The notes under the pieces are model-generated. The model saw nothing but the letters and a program-made list of their open reading frames with translations. It was not told the origin of the DNA and ran no database searches. From CAYNKA01 sp964397655 (lineage in GTDB: Bacteria; Spirochaetota; Spirochaetia; DTKZ01), in contig CAYNKA010000001.1 in assembly GCA_964397655.1 (NCBI GenBank), positions 248,001 to 312,000 on the forward strand: a stretch of 64,000 nucleotides of DNA. Direction: 5' to 3'. The first letter of the stretch is position 1. Every line of letters starts with the position of its first letter. This document shows positions 33,580 to 41,176 of the stretch, one piece after another. Both the position numbers and the translations under genes were made by a program.

Positions 33580-35241
33580 ATGGCTAAGTTCGGAAGTTTC
33601 GCTTTACGCCTCGTCCTGATCCTCGCCGTTGCCCGTCTCGGCGCTCAGACGAAGGCGGATGACTTTCAGGCTGTACAAGCTCTCACCCGGAGTTCGAACA
33701 AGGACGTTTCCATCGAGGTCAAGCCCACCGAGAGGAAGGTCGGCGAGACCGACGTAGGCGTCATTCTCTCGGTCGACACCTATCCTCCGGGCTCGACCGT
33801 CTACCTGAACGGTTTTCACGCAGGGGTGACTCCCCTCACCCTCCGCAACTACAGTCCCGGAGGATACCGCGTTCTCGTTAAGAAGGAGCGCTACAAGCCG
33901 CTGTCCTTCTTCCTGGATCTCGATCCCGGCACCACCGTCAAGGTGAAGGCGACCTTGAAGGAAATCACGGGCACCCTCAAGGTCGTCTCCGATCCTGAGG
34001 ACGCGGAGGTGCAGGCCGATCTTTTCCGTCTCGACGGGAAGGAGGCGGAACTTCCTGTCGGTTCCTACGAGATCAGAGTGAGGAAATTCGGATGGGACAC
34101 TTTTTCCGCCCGCGTCGACATCCTCGAAGACAAGGTCACGACCGTGAACGCGAGGCTTCTGCCGGCGGATTTCCGTATCGAGGATCTTTCGATCTCGCGT
34201 CCGGTATTCAATCCGGAGAATCCCGGCCTTCTCGGAATCACCGATTTCCGTTTCCAGGTCACGGCTCCCGGAAACGGCGTTCTCCGGCTATACGACTCTT
34301 CGGGAAACGAAGTCTATACTTCGACCTTCCCGCCCTTTTCCACCTGGAACCAGTCCAAGGAATGGAACGGAAGGGGGAACAAGTTCGTCCTCCTCCCCGA
34401 CGGAACCTATCGGGTCGTCGTGGAAGCCGTGTCTTCCCGGGGGAAAAGCCTCAACCTCGAAGGAAGCGTGACCATCGACCGAAGTCTCCGCATATCTTAT
34501 CGCAATTTCTACAGCGGTCAGGCGGGACTTCTCTTCGCTCCCGCGGTCTCGGGGCTTCCCCGAGGGAGCTATCAGGTGGGTACGAATCTTCTCGCTCTTT
34601 CGTCGACTCCCGGCGACGACACCTTCGAAAACCTCAATTTTTTCGAAGCCGGAGCGTCGATCGGGGTACTTTCGTCCCTCGAACTCACCCCCGTCGTAGG
34701 CCTCAGAATAGCGAACCAGGCGGAACCGCCGGACGTCGTCGCGAGCATCGGCCTCAAGTATCTCGTACATCGAGGATCGGGTTTCACACGATTGTCTTTC
34801 GCCGCGACCGCCAAGGGGATCCTCGCGAGCGATCCTTCATATGCGGGTTTTTCCCAGTTTCCCGGCATCGGATTCGGCGGTATCGCTCAGCTGGACATCG
34901 GTCTCGTTTCGTTCGTCGCCGCGCCTGAACTCCAGTTCTCTCCCTATCCGATCGGCAACGCGATCGAATCGTGGTCGGAAAAGGACTTCCATGCCTGGGG
35001 CATCGGCCGCTTCGCGGTTTTTTTCGATTCCGGACACCTCATAACCGGTTTTTCGACCGCCGTCGCCTCCCGGTCTTTCCGCCGAAAGGAAGGGATCCTC
35101 TACCCCATCCACACGGGTTTCGAGGTGCATTGGCTCATGCCGAATACGCTGCTCTACCTGAGCGGTTTCGCGACTTGGGAGTACTATCCCCGCGATCCGG
35201 ATCGCATCTTCCTCGGAGGCGGAGTGGGGATAATTTATTGA
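33580..35241 (+). CDS. PEGA-domain outer-membrane protein
   Basis: A 553-residue exported protein. After a signal peptide come two PEGA-like beta repeats (about 65-200; PPGSTVYLNGFHAGVTPLTL), then a FlgD/Ig-like domain (about 205-305; GVLRLYDSSGNEVYT, LPDGTYRVVVEA) and a C-terminal strand-rich barrel (about 315-553). PEGA domains are common on spirochaete surfaces and bind other surface layers. Start at MAKFGSFALRLVLIL, which gives the signal peptide; the Shine-Dalgarno sequence is weak. Confidence 0.82.
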   Translation: MAKFGSFALRLVLILAVARLGAQTKADDFQAVQALTRSSNKDVSIEVKPTERKVGETDVGVILSVDTYPPGSTVYLNGFHAGVTPLTLRNYSPGGYRVLVKKERYKPLSFFLDLDPGTTVKVKATLKEITGTLKVVSDPEDAEVQADLFRLDGKEAELPVGSYEIRVRKFGWDTFSARVDILEDKVTTVNARLLPADFRIEDLSISRPVFNPENPGLLGITDFRFQVTAPGNGVLRLYDSSGNEVYTSTFPPFSTWNQSKEWNGRGNKFVLLPDGTYRVVVEAVSSRGKSLNLEGSVTIDRSLRISYRNFYSGQAGLLFAPAVSGLPRGSYQVGTNLLALSSTPGDDTFENLNFFEAGASIGVLSSLELTPVVGLRIANQAEPPDVVASIGLKYLVHRGSGFTRLSFAATAKGILASDPSYAGFSQFPGIGFGGIAQLDIGLVSFVAAPELQFSPYPIGNAIESWSEKDFHAWGIGRFAVFFDSGHLITGFSTAVASRSFRRKEGILYPIHTGFEVHWLMPNTLLYLSGFATWEYYPRDPDRIFLGGGVGIIY

Positions 35242-35256
35242 AGGATAAGCGGCACG

Positions 35257-35601
35257 TTAGAGCCTCAGGTACAGGTAGAAAAGAACGGCGAGCGCGCAGG
35301 AAAGCCCGAGGGTCAGGGCCAGAAACACCCAGGGCTGAAGCGCCTTCTTCCCTTTCGAATGTCTCGGCGTTTCGAAGGTTTTCGGATTCAGGAATTCGAG
35401 TTGCCCTTCATCGAAACCGCCGCTCGACGTCCTTAAGTAACCGCAGTTCGGACAACCGTTGAGGAATTCCCCGGCCTTCCCCACGAAGTTGCAGCGGGGG
35501 CACCTCACGTCGCTGAAGAAGCGTCCGCAGTACGGACAGATCTTGTCCCGCGAGGACACCTCCTTCTTGCAGTTTTCGCAGTAGAACTTCGGCGAAGGCA
35601 T
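35257..35601 (-). CDS. zinc-ribbon protein with one membrane segment
   Basis: A 114-residue protein with three CxxC-type pairs (CENCKKEV, CPYCGRF, CPRCNF, CPNCGY) forming one or two zinc ribbons, then a C-terminal hydrophobic helix (FLALTLGLSCALAVLFYLYL). GAGGAAG precedes the ATG. It begins 8 bases after the upstream gene and shares its strand. Likely a tail-anchored regulatory or assembly factor; the role is unknown. Confidence 0.78.
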   Translation of the reverse strand: MPSPKFYCENCKKEVSSRDKICPYCGRFFSDVRCPRCNFVGKAGEFLNGCPNCGYLRTSSGGFDEGQLEFLNPKTFETPRHSKGKKALQPWVFLALTLGLSCALAVLFYLYLRL

Positions 35602-35609
35602 GAGCTTCC

Positions 35610-36596
35610 TCAGTTCTTCACGGGTATATCCTTCGCGGAGAAGGTCGTGAAATAGAATTCCTCCGAATGTCCGCCTTCGAAGAAGCACGAAGTCAGATCG
35701 GCCGAAGGCGCCGTCCATTCAGCGTTCCGAATTTCTTCGGGAAGGAGATCGGAATCTATCTGCGCCTCGAGGAGAAATGCGCCTCTCACGTAGGAGCCGA
35801 TGAAAACCGGATCGGTTTTTCCCGGCATCCAGAGGAATACGGGACCCGCCCTCTTTCGCAGGGGAATCTCTACGGTGAGCCTTCTCGTATCCGGCCTGGT
35901 CCTGTCGTCGAACAGGTAGAAAAAGTAGGACAATCCTTCGGTCATTTCGGAGAGGGACGAAATCATGAGGAAGAGGTAACGGTCCTCGATCATGGCCTTG
36001 AGGGTCTCTATCTGAGTCCCGCCTTTCTTCCAGTAGAGCGATTCCGAGATTTTCTTCGTTTCCTGTTTTCCGCCGCTTTCACGCGAAAACACGCCGGGAT
36101 TGTAAGAGGCGGAGAATTTCGCGAGATCCGGAACCTTGAGCCAATCGAGGTACCGGTTGTCGAGATGGATCGACAGCCTCCGGTACGATATCTCCCAGGC
36201 GTCGAAGCCGTAAGGTTTCTTGTCGCCCGAATAGGCGATGTTCTGTTTGGAAACGCCGAAAGCCGTTGGTTTATCGTTTCCCGGAATCTTCATGCTCACG
36301 ATCGGGAGTTTTTCGTCCTCGGGTGAAACGAAGAAGCCGAGCAGCAGGCTCGGGCCGTTTCCCCTTCCTTCGCGAACAGCTCCGTAGGGAGGGATGTATT
36401 CCAGCGAGGCGACGTGCTTCTTGAGATAATCCGGCCCGGTCGAGGGATCGGAAAGGAAGGCCTTCGCCGCCTCGTCCCCCAGGGACAGCAGCGTGAAATA
36501 CAAACCGCTTTCTTCGTCGTTTTGCAGCACGATATCCGCTTGGCTCGAAACGACGCCCGAAACGAGCAGAATGATGAAAAAGGTTATCCGTTTCAT
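35610..36596 (-). CDS. secreted hypothetical protein
   Basis: A 328-residue protein with a signal peptide (FFIILLVSGVVSSQA) and a mostly beta-structured mature part. I recognise no family. It sits between the SpoIIE phosphatase gene and the zinc-ribbon gene on one strand, so probably in the same transcript; it may be an exported partner of that signalling unit. Confidence 0.7.
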   Translation of the reverse strand: MKRITFFIILLVSGVVSSQADIVLQNDEESGLYFTLLSLGDEAAKAFLSDPSTGPDYLKKHVASLEYIPPYGAVREGRGNGPSLLLGFFVSPEDEKLPIVSMKIPGNDKPTAFGVSKQNIAYSGDKKPYGFDAWEISYRRLSIHLDNRYLDWLKVPDLAKFSASYNPGVFSRESGGKQETKKISESLYWKKGGTQIETLKAMIEDRYLFLMISSLSEMTEGLSYFFYLFDDRTRPDTRRLTVEIPLRKRAGPVFLWMPGKTDPVFIGSYVRGAFLLEAQIDSDLLPEEIRNAEWTAPSADLTSCFFEGGHSEEFYFTTFSAKDIPVKN

Positions 36597-36628
36597 ATCT
36601 TCCTTATCGGCAGCGGCGACCCGATGAA

Positions 36629-39600
36629 TTACTTCTTCCTTATCCCTATGAGCGTGAGGTCGTCGTACTGATCGTCCTCCATCATGTGGGTATAGAAGTT
36701 GTAATTGCCGTAATCCTCGGGATTCGGGTTCGGCATGGGATGATGGAAATACCTCGAATACTGCATGAAATGCTTCTTCAGGAATTCGTCCACCTTCGCG
36801 TCGACCATGATCCTGTTGTCGGGGCCCGCCTTGGGCGACGGATACATGCGGAAGATTTTTTCCACCGAAACCATCGCCATGATCGCGTTCTCCACCGTAG
36901 GCTCGCAGGTCGAGAAATCGAAGACGAGTTCCTCGTCCCCGAGAGGATTGAATATTTTCTCAAGGACGAATCGACCTTTCGACATCACGGCGCCGAGGAT
37001 CGCCTGGTTGCGCTCCGGTCCCATCATTTCGTCTTCCGTTCCGGGCTTCATGTCGGGCGGGACCAACCCATTCTTGATGTCGTCCTCGGTTACAGCCCTC
37101 ACCTTGTACGAGGAGTCCCTGAGGATCCTTTTCGCCTCTTCCACACCGTCGGTGTAGAACAACACGAAGTCGCCGGCGTTCATCTTGTGGGCTATCTGCT
37201 GAAAACCCGACTTCATCTCGACGAGCATGGAGGGGAACACCCCGGCCGCAGGAGAGGTCGGCAAGGTCTTGATCACCACCTTCTTCGTCTTCGCGTCGTA
37301 GGTCTGCACTTGGGTGTCCCCAGCGTTGCAGAGATGTATGATTCCCGACTTCTCGTTGAAGAGCCCCACGGTCATGGCCGCGAACCTCCCCTTGAAGCCG
37401 CGTTCCTCGAGCAGGGTGTTGATCCTATAGACGAGGGTGACGAGATCGGTCCCAACCTTTTTTGCCGACCAGTCCTTGAAGTAGCTTATGAATATGGTCG
37501 CCACCTCGACCATGATGAGCGCCGCGGGAACTCCCTTGCCCGCCACGTCGCATTTTATGAGCGCATAATGATCTGCGTCCAATTTCATGTAATCGAAGTA
37601 GTCTCCCGATACGCCCTTCGCGCCCTCGTAATAGCCGAAGAACTCCGCCGATTCCGTCTCTTCCTTCCCCGTCGTCAATTTCTTTCCCAGTCTGTCCTTT
37701 TCGAGGGGAATGAACATCTTCTGGACTTCCTTGCCGACGGTGAGATCCTTGCTGGCTGCGGCGGCCTTCACGAGGCTCTGCGTCATCTGGTTTACCGTAT
37801 CCGCGAGAAGGAAGATCTCGTCCCTGCTCTTCACCTGGATCACGTGGTCCTTGAGCTTCGCCTTGTCTTCCGTATCCCTTATGTGCTCGACGCCCTTCAC
37901 GAGCCGCTTAATCGGGATGATGGTGATGGTCGCAAGGACGAGTGCTCCCACGATCCCCACGACGAGGGCGACCAAGGCCACGACGCCGGTTATGATGATG
38001 AGGTTCGTTCTCGATGCGCGGACCTGTTCGATGATGCTCTCCGTGGAAACCCCGAGACGCACGAGACCGCGGTAGTATACGTTCTCTCCCCTGCTTCTAT
38101 AGACGACCGGCTTGAAAAAGGTGTACCGGCTCTTCGTGAAATCGAGGGCTTCCTTGCTGAACTCCGGTTCGCTTCCGATCCTGGCCCCGATCGCGGCGAG
38201 CTTTTCGCCGACTCTTGCGTCGAGGGTCCTGATGTTGTTCTGGAGGTCCTGGAGTTTCTTCTGGGACTCCGCGTCGGTCCTCGTAGCGAGCTTGATGGCC
38301 TCGGCAGCGAGACGGTCGAGTTCCTCCGCTAGAGCGGAAACCGCAGCCTTTGCCTGAGTGTTGATCTCGTCCGCGAGGAGCTTCTCCTTCTCGCTCACGT
38401 CGTCGGTGATCTTCGAGGCCCCGGGAATGAGAGCGTCCTGGCCGACCTTCTTCAGGATTTCCGGATCGTTGCTCGCCCATACGTAGCCGTAATTCGCGGG
38501 ATCGTTCTGTCCCCTTCCGGAAATGGTTGCGAACCGAGCCTCGCTCATCGCCGAGATCTGCGACGGCAGGACGCCGAGCTCCAGGCTGTTCCCGCCCGGC
38601 AGATAGGTCCGCCCTCCCGCCGCAAGGCTCTCGAGCAGTACCGATGCCCTCTGGGTGAGGCCTTCCGCGAGATTGCGTTCCTCGTTCCTGGTCATGTAAA
38701 AGCCGAGCGGTATGGAAACCATGAGCACGACCGTTATGACGAGAACCGTGATGAAGAGGGTGAATTTCACCCTGAGCCCGATTCCTTGTTTTTTCATTGC
38801 GGAAAGCCTCTCCTGCTTTTTTTCCCATGGCGTGGATTCCCCGTTCACGAGGGCGAGGACTTCGATGCGCAGCCTCCGGCCTTCGCGGATGAGGGCTCCC
38901 AGTCTCGTGATCGAGAAGAACATGAGGAAGGAAAGTAGAATCACCGAGCACCAGACCGCTATGGCGTTCCCCGTTAGGAGGATGGGCGCCTTTCTCCCGG
39001 CGGTAAGACCCGGCTTGTAGATGATGCTGAAATCCCCGAATTTGACGGTTCCGGAACGCTCCAGCCTGAGGGCGTTCCCGGCGAAGGCCGCGCCCCTGAT
39101 CGGGTGAAGGACTCCTATCATGTAGGTGCCGTCCCGTATTTCCGCGATGGAAGGCCCCGAGATGGACCTGTCGCTCCGCACCGTGAACGCGCCGGTGCCG
39201 AGAGGGAAAACGTAGTCGTAGGGTTCCTTGCCGTCCCTGTCGAGGATCACTTCGGAAACGTAACCGTCGGCGACGAAACCGCGTCCCATGATGTTGAGGT
39301 TGATGGTGCCGACTTCGTCCTTGGTCGCGTCCACGAAAGCGATGTAAGTGACCGGAACATATTTGTTGAGGAAAACGAGAAGCGACTTCTCCTTCCCCAC
39401 GTTCCCGACCTCGTCCACGGCGGCGACGTTCAGCGCCCAGAGGCCGTTGTCGTTGTTTCGGTAGGAAACGAAGGGTTCCGCGGACATGAAGGCCTGTGGC
39501 GGAGGGGCGAGATTCACCTGACGCGGCTCCAGGGGATCCCGCGATTCGCCGACGTACTGGAAGGAATAGGTGTAGCCGGCGACGTCTTCGTCCTCCGGCG

Positions 39601-41176
39601 GCTTCCAGCGCAGGGTGAAGGTGTTGGAAACGAGGTATCCCGACTCGTCCTTCTCCGGTTCCGCGAAGGTCACTTGGCCCGGAGGCGTCGTATCCCGGAA
39701 GTACGTCACCGTCTCGGGCGCCGACCAGTTGCCAGCGTAGTCCTCCGCCGAAATGTGGAAGTACCAGGGCCCGTCTTCCACGGCTTTGAACTCCGCCGTC
39801 CTCACGTTCTCGAGCACCATGAGTTTCTTCTGAAGACGGGGCGTCTTTTCCCTCGACCATTCGTAGCTGAATCCGGCTATTCCCGATGAATCCTTCGGCA
39901 GGGTCCAGCTCAGCCTCACCGTCGTCTCCTTGGACCTCCTCCCCTTCAGGAAGCTCAGCGGAACGATTTCGGGCGGCTGTACGGTCGTGTCGGGCTTGAG
40001 ATACACGATGCGCGAAGAATCCCCCCGCTTGTTCTCCCAGAACACGTAAAGGCTGTCGTTGTTCACGACCGGCCTGCCGAAGGTGGAACTTCCGGCGATC
40101 TGCGACAGATCCCTTTCGTTCCAGAGCAGTCCGTTCTTGTTCGCGAGGATGATGTGGTCGTCCCCCTTGCGGTTGTCGAACCACAGGAGAAAGGTCTCTC
40201 CCCGGTATCGTATGATCTGCGGGAAATTCGCCGTTCTGAGACCGGCGGTCACTTTCTCAGGATTTCCCTTCAATTTCCCGTCAGGATCCAGCTCCATGTA
40301 GTAGACCTGTTTCGTATCACGGCCCAATTTCCGTTCCCATGCGACCGCGAGCGTTCCGTTCACGGCGTTTATGTGAGGTCGTTGGTTGTCGAAGAGGCTG
40401 GCCCTCGTCGCCCTGCCCGGTATGATTTCCTCGAATCCCGTAAGCCACGTCAGGCTTCCCCAGGTCCTTCCTCCGTCCCCGCTGTATTTCATGTACAGCT
40501 GGTAACCTCCGCCCTCTCCCGCCCGTTGTGCCTGAAATACTACGTATTCCCTTCCCTTGAAGGATACGTGCGACGGCAGGAAGGACAGCGTGAGTTCGCG
40601 TTCCGGAGCCAGCGGGATGAGCGGTTCCCAGCTTTCCCCGTCCTGGGAAACCGTCGAGAACAGGGTGAGAATGTCGTTCCTTTCCTGGGTAACGAAGAGC
40701 AGAAAACCACCGTCGTCCTTGACGAAAAGCCTCGGGGCCAGCGTGGTGGTGACCGCGAGCTTCACCGCCTTCTTGGAAAAGGTGCGGCCCGAATCCCTGG
40801 AAACGTAGAAATCCACGGTGTTCTCCCCGGCGAGTACAGCGAACCAAACGCCGCCCCTCCCGTCGACGGCGAGGGAATAAATCGACGTTTCGTTTCCGTA
40901 ATAGGTGTAGGGCCCCGCGAACCTCCGGTTTTCGCTCCAGACGAGACCGTCCCTCGAAGTCTTCACGGAAATATAGACCTCGAATTTCCCGTCCGCGAGC
41001 ACCTTCATGTCCTGCCACGCGGCGGCCATGCCGCCGCCGCCCGCCTTCGCCTGGGGAAATCTTCCTCCGACGGGTACGATGAATTCCGGATCTTCCCAGT
41101 ACAGATCCTGTGCCGCACATGGGATCGAAAGGAGGAGAAGTAGGATTCCCGCAAGCAAGGCTTCGCGTAGGCGCAT
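36629..41176 (-). CDS. giant membrane SpoIIE/PP2C phosphatase with periplasmic beta-propeller sensor
   Basis: A 1515-residue signalling protein. After a signal peptide comes a sialidase/BNR-like beta-propeller (about 25-400; repeats of SxDGxxW), two fibronectin III-like domains (about 400-630), then membrane helices (about 745 and 810). A second extracytoplasmic region (about 835-1075), a third helix, a HAMP segment (IPIKRLVKGVEHI) and a SpoIIE-type PP2C domain (about 1170-1430) follow. In the PP2C domain the metal acids are in GVSGDYFD, CDVAGKG and FYTDGVEEA. SpoIIE enzymes dephosphorylate anti-anti-sigma factors. Its start codon shares one base with the stop of the 997-residue gene. An upstream TTG was rejected. 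Confidence 0.9.
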   Translation of the reverse strand: MRLREALLAGILLLLLSIPCAAQDLYWEDPEFIVPVGGRFPQAKAGGGGMAAAWQDMKVLADGKFEVYISVKTSRDGLVWSENRRFAGPYTYYGNETSIYSLAVDGRGGVWFAVLAGENTVDFYVSRDSGRTFSKKAVKLAVTTTLAPRLFVKDDGGFLLFVTQERNDILTLFSTVSQDGESWEPLIPLAPERELTLSFLPSHVSFKGREYVVFQAQRAGEGGGYQLYMKYSGDGGRTWGSLTWLTGFEEIIPGRATRASLFDNQRPHINAVNGTLAVAWERKLGRDTKQVYYMELDPDGKLKGNPEKVTAGLRTANFPQIIRYRGETFLLWFDNRKGDDHIILANKNGLLWNERDLSQIAGSSTFGRPVVNNDSLYVFWENKRGDSSRIVYLKPDTTVQPPEIVPLSFLKGRRSKETTVRLSWTLPKDSSGIAGFSYEWSREKTPRLQKKLMVLENVRTAEFKAVEDGPWYFHISAEDYAGNWSAPETVTYFRDTTPPGQVTFAEPEKDESGYLVSNTFTLRWKPPEDEDVAGYTYSFQYVGESRDPLEPRQVNLAPPPQAFMSAEPFVSYRNNDNGLWALNVAAVDEVGNVGKEKSLLVFLNKYVPVTYIAFVDATKDEVGTINLNIMGRGFVADGYVSEVILDRDGKEPYDYVFPLGTGAFTVRSDRSISGPSIAEIRDGTYMIGVLHPIRGAAFAGNALRLERSGTVKFGDFSIIYKPGLTAGRKAPILLTGNAIAVWCSVILLSFLMFFSITRLGALIREGRRLRIEVLALVNGESTPWEKKQERLSAMKKQGIGLRVKFTLFITVLVITVVLMVSIPLGFYMTRNEERNLAEGLTQRASVLLESLAAGGRTYLPGGNSLELGVLPSQISAMSEARFATISGRGQNDPANYGYVWASNDPEILKKVGQDALIPGASKITDDVSEKEKLLADEINTQAKAAVSALAEELDRLAAEAIKLATRTDAESQKKLQDLQNNIRTLDARVGEKLAAIGARIGSEPEFSKEALDFTKSRYTFFKPVVYRSRGENVYYRGLVRLGVSTESIIEQVRASRTNLIIITGVVALVALVVGIVGALVLATITIIPIKRLVKGVEHIRDTEDKAKLKDHVIQVKSRDEIFLLADTVNQMTQSLVKAAAASKDLTVGKEVQKMFIPLEKDRLGKKLTTGKEETESAEFFGYYEGAKGVSGDYFDYMKLDADHYALIKCDVAGKGVPAALIMVEVATIFISYFKDWSAKKVGTDLVTLVYRINTLLEERGFKGRFAAMTVGLFNEKSGIIHLCNAGDTQVQTYDAKTKKVVIKTLPTSPAAGVFPSMLVEMKSGFQQIAHKMNAGDFVLFYTDGVEEAKRILRDSSYKVRAVTEDDIKNGLVPPDMKPGTEDEMMGPERNQAILGAVMSKGRFVLEKIFNPLGDEELVFDFSTCEPTVENAIMAMVSVEKIFRMYPSPKAGPDNRIMVDAKVDEFLKKHFMQYSRYFHHPMPNPNPEDYGNYNFYTHMMEDDQYDDLTLIGIRKK

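Noticed and set aside
36686..40184. 548- and 695-codon frames overlapping the SpoIIE gene (antisense and alternate frame)
   Set aside because: His/Arg/Asp- and Gly/Arg-rich shadow translations of the phosphatase gene.
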